64,000 nucleotides of DNA from Pontimicrobium aquaticum (GCF_005047595.1 NZ_SUPL01000002.1:372001-436000), one strand, 5' to 3'. Positions 8,830-19,875 are shown, numbered from the stretch's first letter. Made by a program: numbers and translations. The notes: generated by a model not told the origin, from the letters alone.

Positions 8830-10398
8830 TTATTTCATTGCTTTTTTAAGTACTCCAAATACTGCACGTATAAATGTAGCACTAGTTAATACTTTAACGA
8901 CAGGATTCTGGCGTTGGTATCTAGAGGACGAACGTCTTCTGGATTTAGATTCTTTTTCTTTTTCAAGTTTTTCACGTTCTTCTTCTAATGCTAAACGTTC
9001 TTCTTCTTTTTTCTTTAATTCTTGAGCTTTCTTTATTTTTTCGTTTAGTAACTCATAAGCGCTTTCACGATCTATTTCTTCATTATACTTCAAAGCAAGT
9101 TTAGATTCATCCAGTAATTGGTTTAACTCTTTTTGAGTTAAAATATCCATTCTGCTCATTGGAGCTCGCATCATTGTTGCTGCCAAAGGTGTTGGGCGAC
9201 CTTTTTCATCTAGAGCAGACACTAACGCTTCACCAATACCTAGAGATGTTAATACTTCTGCAGTATCATAATAGTCGGTGTCTGGGTAATTTTGTGCAGT
9301 GAGTTTTATGGCTTTTCTGTCTTTAGCAGTAAAGGCACGTAATGCATGTTGTACTTTCAATCCTAGTTGACTCAATACTGCTTCAGGGACATCTGTTGGA
9401 TTTTGAGTTACAAAATATAAGCCAATACCTTTACTTCTAATAAGCTTTACAATGCTTTCTATTTGGTTAAGTAAGGCTTTTGAAGCTTCATTAAAAATTA
9501 AATGGGCTTCGTCAATAAACATAATAAGTTCTGGTCTTCCAGAATCACCTTGCTCAGGAAACGTTTCATAAATTTCAGCAAGTAAGCTTAACATGAATGT
9601 TGAAAACAACTTAGGTCTATCTTGAATATCTGTTAATCGAATAATATTAATATAGCCACGACCATCTCTAGTGGTTCTTACAAGGTCTTCAACCTCAAAG
9701 CTTTTTTCACCAAAAAATAAATCGCCACCTTGTTGTTCTAACTCGACAATACGGCGTAGAATAGCACCAGTTGAAGCTGTTGAAATTCGTCCGTAGGCTT
9801 CTTCAAATTCTTTTTTGCCTTCGTTAGTGGCGTACTGAAGTATTTTCTTAAAATCTTTTAAATCTAGTAGAGGGAGTTTATTATCATCACAGTATTTAAA
9901 AATCACCGAAATAATTCCAGCTTGAGTTTCAGAAACGTCTAAAATTCTTGAGATTAACACAGGTCCAAACTCACTTACAGTAGCTCTTAAGCGCACACCA
10001 TCTTGTTCTGATAACGACATGATTTCAACAGGGAAGGACTTAGGCTCAAAGGGCAAGCCTATTTTTTCGTGACGCTCGTCAATTTTTGGATGTCCAGGAC
10101 TAGGTTGTGCTAATCCACTAAGGTCGCCTTTGATATCCATTAGTAATACAGGAATTCCTTTCTCACTTAAATTCTCAGCCAATACTTGCAACGTTTTTGT
10201 TTTACCAGTTCCTGTAGCTCCAGCAATTAACCCATGTCTGTTCATAGTTTTTAAAGGAACTTTTACATAAGCATTTTTTATAGTTTCTTCATCCAATATT
10301 GCCGAACCAAGTGTGATGTAATCACCTTTAAACGTGTTACCTTCAGCTATATGATTAAAGAATTCTTCTTTTCGAGTCATGGTCTGTAAAATTTTCAT
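8830..10398 (-). CDS. HerA/VirB4-type ATPase, DUF853 (YjgR-like) family
   Basis: A 522-residue P-loop ATPase of the HerA-FtsK superfamily. Walker A is AGATGTGKTKTL (about residues 59-70), followed by LLMDIKGDLSGL; Walker B is ELIMFIDEAHLIF (about 292-304); a sensor FVTQNPTDVP follows (about 329-338). The C-terminal 70 residues are a charged Lys/Glu coiled-coil-like segment ending in a basic tail, as in YjgR. The family's cellular role is not settled; DNA or protein translocation is inferred from the superfamily. The start could also be the ATG at 10380 (MTRKEEFF), which is the more conserved-looking beginning. It is divergent from queE. Confidence 0.85.
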   Translation of the reverse strand: MKILQTMTRKEEFFNHIAEGNTFKGDYITLGSAILDEETIKNAYVKVPLKTMNRHGLIAGATGTGKTKTLQVLAENLSEKGIPVLLMDIKGDLSGLAQPSPGHPKIDERHEKIGLPFEPKSFPVEIMSLSEQDGVRLRATVSEFGPVLISRILDVSETQAGIISVIFKYCDDNKLPLLDLKDFKKILQYATNEGKKEFEEAYGRISTASTGAILRRIVELEQQGGDLFFGEKSFEVEDLVRTTRDGRGYINIIRLTDIQDRPKLFSTFMLSLLAEIYETFPEQGDSGRPELIMFIDEAHLIFNEASKALLNQIESIVKLIRSKGIGLYFVTQNPTDVPEAVLSQLGLKVQHALRAFTAKDRKAIKLTAQNYPDTDYYDTAEVLTSLGIGEALVSALDEKGRPTPLAATMMRAPMSRMDILTQKELNQLLDESKLALKYNEEIDRESAYELLNEKIKKAQELKKKEEERLALEEEREKLEKEKESKSRRRSSSRYQRQNPVVKVLTSATFIRAVFGVLKKAMK

Positions 10399-10471
10399 AA
10401 AAATAAGTAATCTTAGTCAAACCAAAATAAAAAAACTTTTAAGTTTTGGGTCTAAACTAGAAACTCTAAAC

Positions 10472-10479
10472 TATCTTTG
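10472..10479 (+). promoter_or_regulatory. -7 box (TATCTTTG) placing the queE transcript start at its ATG
   Basis: TATCTTTG matches TAnnTTTG exactly and ends 6 nt before the queE ATG. Transcription would begin almost at the start codon, giving a leaderless or near-leaderless mRNA. The box also explains why an apparent upstream TTG start (10477) is not real: that TTG is the end of the promoter. Confidence 0.6.
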
Positions 10480-10485
10480 CGCACG

Positions 10486-11115
10486 ATGAACAAAGAAATT
10501 TTAGAACTTGTAAGTAAAGGTGAAATGCTTCCGTTAATGGAAGAGTTTTACACGATTCAGGGAGAAGGATATCACAAAGGTACTGCTGCTTATTTTGTTA
10601 GAATTGGTGGCTGTGATGTTGGTTGCCATTGGTGCGATGTAAAAGAAAGCTGGAATGCCAATTTACACCCTCCAACAAAAACAGCTAGTATTATTGAAAA
10701 CGCTACCAAATATAGTGATACTGTGGTGGTTACAGGAGGCGAACCACTAACTTGGAATATGACCAATTTAACTGAAGGCTTAAAAGCTAAAGGTGCAATG
10801 GTGCATATTGAAACTTCTGGAGCTTATGAGTTAACAGGAACGTGGGATTGGATTTGCTTGTCACCAAAAAAGATGAAACTTCCAACCAAAGAGGTGTATG
10901 AAAAAGCAAATGAACTTAAAGTAATTGTTTATAACAAAGACGATTTTAGATTTGCCGAAGAGCAGGCTGCAAAAGTAAATGAAGACTGTATATTGTATTT
11001 ACAGCCAGAATGGAGTAAGCGTGATAAGGTTATTCCTTTAATTGTAGATTATGTAATGAAACACCCAAAGTGGAAAGTGTCATTACAAACACATAAATAC
11101 TTAAATATACCATAA
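10486..11115 (+). CDS. queE: 7-carboxy-7-deazaguanine synthase QueE
   Basis: A radical-SAM enzyme that converts 6-carboxytetrahydropterin to 7-carboxy-7-deazaguanine in queuosine biosynthesis. From the ATG at 10486 it has 209 residues. The [4Fe-4S] motif is CDVGCHWCD (CxxxCxxC), set in the FYTIQGEGYHKGTAAYFVRIGG context typical of QueE, and VVTGGEPL is the SAM-binding GGE motif. An in-frame TTG at 10477 falls inside the -7 promoter box, so I reject it as the start. No other que gene is in the window. folE (39202-39879), whose product GTP cyclohydrolase also feeds this pathway, lies 28 kb away. Confidence 0.95.
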   Translation: MNKEILELVSKGEMLPLMEEFYTIQGEGYHKGTAAYFVRIGGCDVGCHWCDVKESWNANLHPPTKTASIIENATKYSDTVVVTGGEPLTWNMTNLTEGLKAKGAMVHIETSGAYELTGTWDWICLSPKKMKLPTKEVYEKANELKVIVYNKDDFRFAEEQAAKVNEDCILYLQPEWSKRDKVIPLIVDYVMKHPKWKVSLQTHKYLNIP

Positions 11116-11116
11116 T

Positions 11117-11147
11117 AAAAAACCCAGATTAAATGTCTGGGTTTTTT
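11117..11147. terminator. Bidirectional intrinsic terminator between queE and DUF2911 gene
   Basis: Perfect 12-bp arms AAAAAACCCAGA / TCTGGGTTTTTT with a 7-nt loop. The A- and T-runs make it active on both strands, fitting the convergent genes on either side. Confidence 0.9.
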
Positions 11148-11168
11148 AGTGTTATTTATGTAATGTTT

Positions 11169-11702
11169 CTACATCATAGGAACAGATACTCTAACCTTGT
11201 CCCATCCCATGTGCATTGTTCCATCTTTGTCAAATACAATAGAGAAAGCTTCTAGCGATTCGTCAGCCATAGTAGCTTTAGCTTTAATTCTTGCAACGTC
11301 ATTTGCTTCGTTGTAAAAATAACTTCCCCAAACATTAAGGTCTGAACTTAAAATTAATGTCCATTCTGTTTTACCTGGAATTGCAGACATAGTATAAGTT
11401 CCAGCTTTAATTTTTTGACCTCCGAAGGTTACATCCTTATAAAAAGATATTTCTGCAGCTTCGTTAGCACCTAAACGCCATTGTTTTCCGTTAGGAGCAA
11501 GTTTATCTAGTGAACGACCATTTAACTGTGGGCGACCGTAAACAATTTTAGCAACTTTATTTGATACTTTGTAATCGTTAGGATGTGAAGCCGCATCCAT
11601 AGGGCTTTTATCTAGATCAGGAAATTTTTGAGCATTTATATTTGTTGTTAATAACATAATAAATGCAAAAGCAATAGTTGTGATTAATGATGATTTTTTC
11701 AT
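11169..11702 (-). CDS. Exported DUF2911 protein (copy A)
   Basis: A 177-residue protein with a signal peptide (MKKSSLITTIAFAFIMLLTTNINAQ). It is a DUF2911 protein: VYGRPQLNGR, then the WRLGANEAAEISFYKDVTFGGQKIKAGTY block and the WTLILSSDLNVWGSYFYN block. The gene at 11851-12342 is a clear paralogue with the same order of motifs (WRAGANENTTISFDKDVTVGDQKVPAGKY). Function of the family is unknown; it is a periplasmic or surface beta protein. A terminator-like hairpin lies between the two copies, so they are probably separate units. Confidence 0.88.
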   Translation of the reverse strand: MKKSSLITTIAFAFIMLLTTNINAQKFPDLDKSPMDAASHPNDYKVSNKVAKIVYGRPQLNGRSLDKLAPNGKQWRLGANEAAEISFYKDVTFGGQKIKAGTYTMSAIPGKTEWTLILSSDLNVWGSYFYNEANDVARIKAKATMADESLEAFSIVFDKDGTMHMGWDKVRVSVPMM

Positions 11703-11797
11703 GATTAGTTTTGTTTAATTAGTGATTTAAAAATATTGAATTTATTGTTTATGAGTCGAAAGGTTTTGTTAAACTTAACAAGTCAGCAAAGATTTTT

Positions 11798-11824
11798 ATA
11801 AAAAAACCTCATAACGTTGAGGCT
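11798..11824 (-). terminator. Intrinsic terminator after DUF2911 copy B
   Basis: Read on the minus strand, GCCTCA-acgt-TGAGG is followed by a run of seven T. It closes the transcript of the 11851-12342 gene. Confidence 0.75.
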
Positions 11825-11850
11825 TTAATAAATTATTTAAAAACTAAATA

Positions 11851-12342
11851 TTAATTAATAGGAATAAAAATGGTTACTTTTTCCCAAGCAAATTGTACTC
11901 CTTTTTTACCGACATGAAAAGCCATTTGTTCAACACTTTTATCACCTTTCTTAGGGTTAACCTTTAAACGGATTAAATCATTTTCTTTGCTGTATCCGTT
12001 AGATCCCCATGCATCGTTCTTCTTGCTAAATACAATAATCCATTGTTCTCCTTCATTTGGAATAAAGAACAATCCATACTTGCCAGCTGGAACTTTTTGA
12101 TCACCAACAGTTACGTCCTTGTCAAATGAAATTGTAGTATTTTCATTTGCTCCCGCTCTCCATACTTTTCCGTAAGGAACTAATTCTCCCCAAATTACTC
12201 TGTCTCTAACGCTTGGCGCACCATAATCGACCTCAACAGCTACAGCGCCAATATTTCCTGTTGCTTGTTTTCTTGGGCTTTGTTGAGCAAATGTAACAGT
12301 TGCTACTACTAATAATACGAGTGTAATCCTTAATTTTTTCAT
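11851..12342 (-). CDS. Exported DUF2911 protein (copy B)
   Basis: A 163-residue paralogue of the protein at 11169-11702, with signal peptide MKKLRITLVLLVVATVTFAQ. Shared blocks are VDYGAPSVRDR, VWRAGANENTTISFDKDVTVGD and EQWIIVFSKKNDAWGSNGY. The C-terminus ends VTIFIPIN compared with VRVSVPMM in copy A. The pair probably arose by tandem duplication followed by strong divergence. The 236-bp stretch upstream of its start, shared with asnB in divergent orientation, is very AT-rich and carries no clear box. Confidence 0.88.
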   Translation of the reverse strand: MKKLRITLVLLVVATVTFAQQSPRKQATGNIGAVAVEVDYGAPSVRDRVIWGELVPYGKVWRAGANENTTISFDKDVTVGDQKVPAGKYGLFFIPNEGEQWIIVFSKKNDAWGSNGYSKENDLIRLKVNPKKGDKSVEQMAFHVGKKGVQFAWEKVTIFIPIN

Positions 12343-12578
12343 ATTAAATTTTTAATGTTTTTGAATTTTCAAAATATTGAATACAAAATATAAAATTTGC
12401 AAGGTTTTGTTAAAACTTTACAAATCATAAATCTAAAGTGTAAATTTTACTGATTATGGTTTTAATAATGTATAAATTTATAGAAATAAGTTTCATATTG
12501 TAATTATTATTTGTAAATATGTTTATAATTTAATATGTTATTTGCACATTTGTACTATAATAATTAAAGGATTGAATT

Positions 12579-14240
12579 ATGTGTGGTATTGTATGTGCCT
12601 TCGACTTAAAAAAAAAATCAGAAAAATTAAGACCTCAAATTCTAGAAATGGCTAAGACCATTCGTCACCGTGGACCAGATTGGAGTGGTATTTACAGTGA
12701 TGATAAAGCTATTTTAGCTCATGAACGTTTGGCAATTGTGGATCCAGCTTCAGGAAAGCAACCTTTGTTTAGTGAGGATAAAAAACTCGTTCTTGCTGCC
12801 AATGGTGAAATATATAATCATCGTCAACTACGTAAGCAGTTTCCGGACTATAGCTTTCAAACTGAAAGTGATTGTGAAGTTATTTTAGCTTTATATAAAG
12901 AAAAAGGTTTCGATTTTATTGACGAAATGAACGGCATTTTTGGATTCGCCATTTATGATGTTAAAAGAGATGAATATTTCATAGCACGAGACCATATGGG
13001 AATTATTCCTTTGTACATTGGTTGGGACAAGCAAGGAACTTTTTATGTCGCATCTGAGCTGAAAGCCTTAGAGGGTGTATGTACAAAAATTGAACTGTTT
13101 CCTCCAGGTCATTATATGAGTAGTAAAGATGGTGAGTTTGTACAATGGTACAAACGCGATTGGGAAGATTATGATGCGGTAAAAGACAATAAAACAGAAA
13201 TAGCAGAAGTGCGTCAAGCGCTAGAAGATGCAGTACATAGGCAGTTAATGAGTGATGTGCCTTATGGGGTGTTATTGTCTGGAGGATTAGATTCTTCAAT
13301 TACTTCAGCTATTGCAAAAAAATATGCTGAGCGACGTATAGAAGCAGATGATAAAGAGCAAGCTTGGTGGCCACAATTGCATAGTTTTTCGGTAGGATTG
13401 AAAGGTTCACCAGATTTAAAAGCAGCCAAAAAAGTGGCAGACCATATTGGAACAGTTCATCATGAAATAAAGTTTACTATACAAGAAGGTTTAGATGCTA
13501 TTAAAGATGTAATCTATCAATTAGAAACCTATGATATTACTACTGTAAGAGCGAGTACGCCAATGTATTTAATGGCAAGAGTTATTAAATCTATGGGAAT
13601 AAAAATGGTATTATCAGGTGAAGGAGCAGACGAATTATTTGGAGGTTATCTTTACTTTCATAAGGCACCAAACGCTAAAGAATTTCATGAAGAAACCGTT
13701 AGAAAATTGAGTAAGCTGCATATGTACGATTGTCTTAGAGCAAATAAGAGTTTGGCGGCCTGGGGAATTGAAGGACGTGTACCATTTTTAGATAAAGAAT
13801 TTATAGATGTTGCTATGCGCATTAACCCCCAAGATAAAATTATAAATGGTGAACGTATGGAAAAATGGGTCATTAGAAAAGCATTTGAAGATATGTTGCC
13901 AGAATCTGTAGCCTGGAGACAAAAAGAACAGTTTAGCGATGGTGTTGGTTACAGTTGGATTGATACTTTAAAAGAAGTAGTAGAGCAAGAAGTAACAGAT
14001 GAGCAATTGGAAAACGCACATTTTAGATTTCCAATACAAACACCACAAAGCAAAGAAGAGTACTATTATCGCACTATTTTTGAATCACATTTTCCAAGTG
14101 ATGCAGCAGCATTAAGTGTACCGCAAGAACCAAGCGTCGCTTGTAGCACAAAAATTGCATTAGAATGGGACGAAGCATTTAAAAACATGAACGACCCATC
14201 TGGTAGAGCAGTGGCAAAAGTGCATGACGACGCATATTAG
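12579..14240 (+). CDS. asnB: Asparagine synthase B, glutamine-hydrolysing
   Basis: Converts aspartate to asparagine using glutamine and ATP. The 553 residues match AsnB. MCGIVCAFD exposes the catalytic Cys2 of the class II glutamine amidotransferase domain (about residues 1-200, with RHRGPDWSG and NGEIYNH). The synthetase domain has the PP-loop SGGLDSSITSAIA (about 234-246), SFSVGLKGSPDL, and LSGEGADELFGGY (about 346-358). FLDKEFIDVAMRI is also typical. A double hairpin and terminator follow, so it is a single-gene unit. Upstream 236 bp hold no exact -7 box; CACATTTG near 12545 is one base off. Confidence 0.96.
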   Translation: MCGIVCAFDLKKKSEKLRPQILEMAKTIRHRGPDWSGIYSDDKAILAHERLAIVDPASGKQPLFSEDKKLVLAANGEIYNHRQLRKQFPDYSFQTESDCEVILALYKEKGFDFIDEMNGIFGFAIYDVKRDEYFIARDHMGIIPLYIGWDKQGTFYVASELKALEGVCTKIELFPPGHYMSSKDGEFVQWYKRDWEDYDAVKDNKTEIAEVRQALEDAVHRQLMSDVPYGVLLSGGLDSSITSAIAKKYAERRIEADDKEQAWWPQLHSFSVGLKGSPDLKAAKKVADHIGTVHHEIKFTIQEGLDAIKDVIYQLETYDITTVRASTPMYLMARVIKSMGIKMVLSGEGADELFGGYLYFHKAPNAKEFHEETVRKLSKLHMYDCLRANKSLAAWGIEGRVPFLDKEFIDVAMRINPQDKIINGERMEKWVIRKAFEDMLPESVAWRQKEQFSDGVGYSWIDTLKEVVEQEVTDEQLENAHFRFPIQTPQSKEEYYYRTIFESHFPSDAAALSVPQEPSVACSTKIALEWDEAFKNMNDPSGRAVAKVHDDAY

Positions 14241-14271
14241 AATAACTAATTTGGTTGGTTAATTAGTTATT
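14241..14271 (+). repeat. Inverted repeat just after asnB stop
   Basis: AATAACTAAT and ATTAGTTATT form perfect 10-bp arms around an 11-nt loop, directly after the asnB stop codon. It has no T-run of its own and precedes the real terminator by one base, so it may protect the mRNA 3' end. Confidence 0.65.
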
Positions 14272-14272
14272 T

Positions 14273-14305
14273 AAAGAGGTTGGCAAATTTTGCCAACCTC
14301 TTTTT
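14273..14305 (+). terminator. Intrinsic terminator of asnB
   Basis: AAAGAGGTTGGCA and TGCCAACCTCTTT form 13-bp arms around a 5-nt loop, followed by more T. A strong GC-containing stem in this AT-rich genome. Confidence 0.92.
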
Positions 14306-14317
14306 GCTTAAATAAAT

Positions 14318-14325
14318 TATATTTG
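14318..14325 (+). promoter_or_regulatory. -7 box (TATATTTG) close to the epimerase start codon
   Basis: TATATTTG matches TAnnTTTG and ends 5 nt before the ATG at 14331, again implying a leaderless transcript. No TTG is at the ideal -33 distance. Confidence 0.55.
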
Positions 14326-14330
14326 ATGTC

Positions 14331-15347
14331 ATGAAACTAACCCTTCAATCACAACTGTATAAGCTTTTTTTAAAGCATCCATTCACAATTTCTAGGTTTA
14401 CAAGAACTCATCAAGACACAGTTATTGTATCTGTGTCTGATGGTGTAACAACAGGTTATGGCGAAGCTATTCCATACGCTTTTTATAATATAACACTTAA
14501 AATGATAGAGCAATCTGTCGTAAAATCAAGAGCTGTTATTGAAAATGCTTTTGGGATGCATCCAAACGATTTATGGGAATATCTTGAACCAAATTTAAAA
14601 GACGATTATTTTACGTTATGCGCTATTAATTGTGCTTATTGGGATTATTACGCTAAATCTCAAGACAAAACCACAAGAAGCTATTTTTGTGATGATACTA
14701 AGACAGCGCCATTAAGCGATTACACCATTGGAATTGATTCTATTGAGGTAATGAAACAAAAAATTTTAGAAACACCATGGCCAATTTATAAAATTAAACT
14801 TGGGACTGAGCATGATGTGGAAATTGTCTCAGAACTTAGAAAAATAACTGATGCTGTATTTAGAATTGATGCTAACTGTGCTTGGACTGTGGAAGAAACC
14901 TTGTTTAATGCTATTCAGCTAAAGAAACTAGGTGTAGAATTCATAGAACAGCCACTAAAAGCAGAAGATTGGGAAGGCATGAAACGCTTGAAAAGAGATT
15001 GTATTTTGCCTTTAATGGCAGATGAAAGTTGCCAACGTTTAGAAGACGTAGAACAATGTGCCGAAGGATTTCATGGTATTAACATAAAGCTTATGAAATG
15101 TGGAGGCATAACACCAGCATTAAAAATGATTGAGAAAGCCAGAGCACTTAATTTAAAAGTGATGGCTGGTTGTATGGCAGAATCTACTGTTGGCATCTCT
15201 AATCTAGCTCAAATTGCACCACTTTTAGATTATATAGATGCCGATGGAGCAATGTTATTAAAAAACGATACAGCAAAAGGTGTAAAACTGGACTTCGGAA
15301 AAATAATATTTCCTGAAGAAAAAGGCTCAGGTATAAGTCTGCTTTAA
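14331..15347 (+). CDS. Dipeptide epimerase-type enolase-superfamily enzyme
   Basis: A 338-residue member of the muconate-lactonising subgroup of the enolase superfamily, most like L-Ala-D/L-Glu epimerases, which recycle murein peptides. The N-terminal capping domain ends near residue 115. The barrel has YKIKLG (KxK-type catalytic Lys, about 152-157), metal-ligand stretches FRIDANCAW (Asp), EFIEQPL (Glu) and MADESC (Asp-Glu), and the second catalytic Lys in NIKLMKCGG. Substrate assignment rests on family likeness; other dipeptides are possible. It follows asnB but has its own promoter and a terminator in between. Confidence 0.85.
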   Translation: MKLTLQSQLYKLFLKHPFTISRFTRTHQDTVIVSVSDGVTTGYGEAIPYAFYNITLKMIEQSVVKSRAVIENAFGMHPNDLWEYLEPNLKDDYFTLCAINCAYWDYYAKSQDKTTRSYFCDDTKTAPLSDYTIGIDSIEVMKQKILETPWPIYKIKLGTEHDVEIVSELRKITDAVFRIDANCAWTVEETLFNAIQLKKLGVEFIEQPLKAEDWEGMKRLKRDCILPLMADESCQRLEDVEQCAEGFHGINIKLMKCGGITPALKMIEKARALNLKVMAGCMAESTVGISNLAQIAPLLDYIDADGAMLLKNDTAKGVKLDFGKIIFPEEKGSGISLL

Positions 15348-17609
<2,262 letters not shown>

Positions 17610-17627
17610 AAATTCAGCATGTTTTTT

Positions 17628-17672
17628 AAAAGCAGCAATACTATTAATTAAAATAGTATTGCTGCTTTTTTT
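17628..17672 (+). terminator. Strong intrinsic terminator of gyrB
   Basis: AAAAGCAGCAATACTATT and AATAGTATTGCTGCTTTT form a near-perfect 18-bp stem with a 6-8 nt loop and a T-run. Confidence 0.95.
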
Positions 17673-17695
17673 ATGTAAAAAAAACACAAGTAAAT

Positions 17696-17728
17696 CGATT
17701 AAGTGTTATTTTTTTACGATTAAGTGTT
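17696..17728. repeat. Two direct copies of CGATTAAGTGTT, 21 bp apart
   Basis: CGATTAAGTGTT occurs at 17696-17707 and 17717-17728, two helical turns apart, each followed by a T-run. The second copy overlaps the -33 TTG of the next gene's promoter, so the pair could be a regulator binding site. Confidence 0.45.
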
Positions 17729-17756
17729 GTTTTTTGAAATATATTACTTATGTTTG
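17727..17756 (+). promoter_or_regulatory. Promoter of the T9SS-secreted protein gene (TTG-N19-TATGTTTG)
   Basis: TTG at 17727-17729, a 19-nt spacer and TATGTTTG at 17749-17756 fit the Bacteroidota sigma-A consensus fully. The predicted leader is about 25 nt. Confidence 0.7.
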
Positions 17757-17786
17757 TTGTTCATTAATAACCTAAAAAGCCTTTTT

Positions 17787-18728
17787 ATGAAAAAAGTTTG
17801 TTTAGTTTTTATTGCAGTGTTTATATCCTTATCATTTAATATAGAAGCGCAAAATATTACAATTATTAATAGTCAGGAATCTGTTGCCCATACTATGGAT
17901 CAAGTATGGTATGATAAAGCAGTTGGGATGGGTTATAGTCCAACGATTGTCCCTCAAAATACTTTAAATGCTTTATCTAATTTGAGTGCTACGGATGTTC
18001 TTATTGTAGCTTCAGGGACGCAAACATTAAGTGCAACACAATTACAGACAGTAAAAGATTTTATATCAGCTGGAGGACCAGTATATATTCAAGCAGAATA
18101 TTTACCAACTATAGCAGGTTCAGTCAATTTTGAGTCAATAATGGATCATATTGGTGAAGATTTTTCATGGACATCATCAATTTTTAATTCTGTTACAGTT
18201 ATTGTTTCGGGTGAGCTATCTACCACACCTAATAGTGTGACTTCTTTTAATGGATTTTCATATGGATCTGTTGGGGCAACTACTTCAACTAAAATTGAAA
18301 AATTTCTTGAATATTCAGGAATGTTCGTGGGTTTTAGTTATCACGATGATTCTTCTTCTAATGGAGATGTGATTACAACTAGTGATCAAGATTGGTTGCG
18401 CCTTGACAAGTCTCCTGAATTAGTTGGTAATATGCTTAATAGTTTGGTGCAATCCACAGCTCCTTTGTCAATTATCAAAAATGAGTTTGAAAATAGCATT
18501 ATTGGTTATCCCAATCCAACCAATGGAGATTTTTTGGTTGATTTCAAGAAAGAATATTCTTTAGTTAATGTTGATATAATAAATGTTAATGGACAGCTAA
18601 TTAGTAGTGAACAAATTCAAAATTCTAAAGAAATCAAGCTAAATTTTGAAAAGTTAAGAAGAGGATTTTATTTTACTAAAATAACAGCTGATAAGAAAAC
18701 AACTGTATTAAAAGTATTAAAGAAATAG
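17787..18728 (+). CDS. T9SS type A sorting-domain protein, secreted
   Basis: A 313-residue protein from the ATG at 17787, where a normal signal peptide begins (MKKVCLVFIAVFISLSFNIEAQ); the reading from 17724 would start inside the promoter. Residues about 25-215 look like a Rossmann-type or glutamine-amidotransferase-like sensing fold (TDVLIVASGTQTLSATQLQ, FISAGGPVYIQAEYLP) without an evident catalytic Cys. The last 75 residues are a type A T9SS C-terminal domain (YPNPTNGDFLVDF, VDIINVNGQLI, GFYFTKI, KVLKK), so it is exported through the outer membrane and likely anchored to the surface. Substrate unknown. Confidence 0.85.
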   Translation: MKKVCLVFIAVFISLSFNIEAQNITIINSQESVAHTMDQVWYDKAVGMGYSPTIVPQNTLNALSNLSATDVLIVASGTQTLSATQLQTVKDFISAGGPVYIQAEYLPTIAGSVNFESIMDHIGEDFSWTSSIFNSVTVIVSGELSTTPNSVTSFNGFSYGSVGATTSTKIEKFLEYSGMFVGFSYHDDSSSNGDVITTSDQDWLRLDKSPELVGNMLNSLVQSTAPLSIIKNEFENSIIGYPNPTNGDFLVDFKKEYSLVNVDIINVNGQLISSEQIQNSKEIKLNFEKLRRGFYFTKITADKKTTVLKVLKK

Positions 18729-18756
18729 ATATAAATAATAAAGATGTATAATAAAA

Positions 18757-18774
18757 TAAGTTTTTAAAAACTTA
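18757..18774. repeat. 18-bp perfect palindrome between genes
   Basis: TAAGTTTTTAAAAACTTA is a perfect palindrome between the T9SS protein gene and the DUF6588 gene. It is AT-only except for one G/C pair per arm and could be a weak terminator or nothing. Confidence 0.35.
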
Positions 18775-18796
18775 CTTAACCCAAATTTATCATACT

Positions 18797-19843
18797 ATGA
18801 AAAAGTTAACCCTCTTATTGTCGCTTTTTGTAGCGATGCAATCAGTACATTCACAAGAGCTTGAGAGCTTACTATTAGCCTCTGAAGATGCTAGTAAACT
18901 AACCGAAAGCTATATAAATCCAGTTATGAAAGGATTAATGTATAGCATGAATGGTAGTTGGGCTACTACAGGTAAAGTTCATAAAACCCTAGGATTCGAT
19001 TTAACGATTAGTGCAAATGCTTCATATGTGCCAGATGCAGATAAGCTATTTGCCTTTATACCTAGTGATTATAATTATTTAACATTGCCTAATGGAGAAA
19101 CATCCCTTCCAACTATAATGAGTGATAATGATTATGAAACAACTGTAGATGTTGAGATAGATAATGGTGATGGCACCTATAATGTTGCGAGTTTTGAAAT
19201 GCCAGGAGGAATTACCAAAGATTTACCAATAAATGCAGTGCCAGCACCTATGGTGCAATTAGGAATAGGACTCCCTACTAAAACAGACTTAAAACTACGT
19301 TACGTTCCAAAACTTAATTTTGATGATTCGGTTGAAGCTAATTTAATAGGTTTAGGATTACAGCATGATATCACGCAATATTTAGGACCAATAGATAAAT
19401 TGCCTTTAAGTTTGTCTATACTTGGAGCATTTACAAACATGGATGTATCATATGCTATTGAAGACGAAGATCCTTCAGATGATGTTACCGTTACCAATGG
19501 AGAAGCTGCTTTCGAAATGAAAACCTGGACAGTTCAAGCTATAGGATCTTTAGACTTTAAAATAATAACCCTTTATGGAAGTCTTGGATATAATGGTGGA
19601 AAATCATCTATAAAATTAAAAGGAACTTACGATTTAGAATATGATGTAGAAGATGGAAGTGGTAATGTTGTTGGGACATATAATGACTCGGTGACCAACC
19701 CAATAAATTTAAATTTTGAATCAACCGGTGTTAGAGGAACATTAGGAGCTAGATTAAATTTAGCATTTTTTAAAATATTTGCTGATTATACTTTACAACA
19801 ATATAACACACTATCTGCTGGAATAGCTTTTAGTTTTAGATAA
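18797..19843 (+). CDS. DUF6588-type outer-membrane protein (copy 1)
   Basis: A 348-residue protein with signal peptide MKKLTLLLSLFVAMQSVHSQ. The mature part shows alternating beta strands ending in an aromatic C-terminus (NTLSAGIAFSFR), as in outer-membrane barrels. It is a clear paralogue of the protein at 26703-27716: both begin with ELLxA...DAxx...YxxPxxxGLxxxxN, share LGxGLPTKTDLKLRYVPK/GTEIKGRFFPKVN-like and FYGGLGYxxGKSxxxLxGTY blocks, and end in xxADYTxxxxxxxxxGIxFSF. Function is unknown. The two copies flank the sigma/FecR/receptor locus. Confidence 0.8.
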   Translation: MKKLTLLLSLFVAMQSVHSQELESLLLASEDASKLTESYINPVMKGLMYSMNGSWATTGKVHKTLGFDLTISANASYVPDADKLFAFIPSDYNYLTLPNGETSLPTIMSDNDYETTVDVEIDNGDGTYNVASFEMPGGITKDLPINAVPAPMVQLGIGLPTKTDLKLRYVPKLNFDDSVEANLIGLGLQHDITQYLGPIDKLPLSLSILGAFTNMDVSYAIEDEDPSDDVTVTNGEAAFEMKTWTVQAIGSLDFKIITLYGSLGYNGGKSSIKLKGTYDLEYDVEDGSGNVVGTYNDSVTNPINLNFESTGVRGTLGARLNLAFFKIFADYTLQQYNTLSAGIAFSFR

Positions 19844-19875
19844 TATAACATAATAACCAATATTATAAACAAGAA

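Noticed and set aside
10477-10485. TTG start giving three more residues to QueE
   Set aside because: The TTG is the last part of the TATCTTTG promoter box, so it would not be in the mRNA.
13003-13299. 98-codon minus-strand frame
   Set aside because: Lies wholly inside asnB, on the opposite strand, with no recognisable domain.
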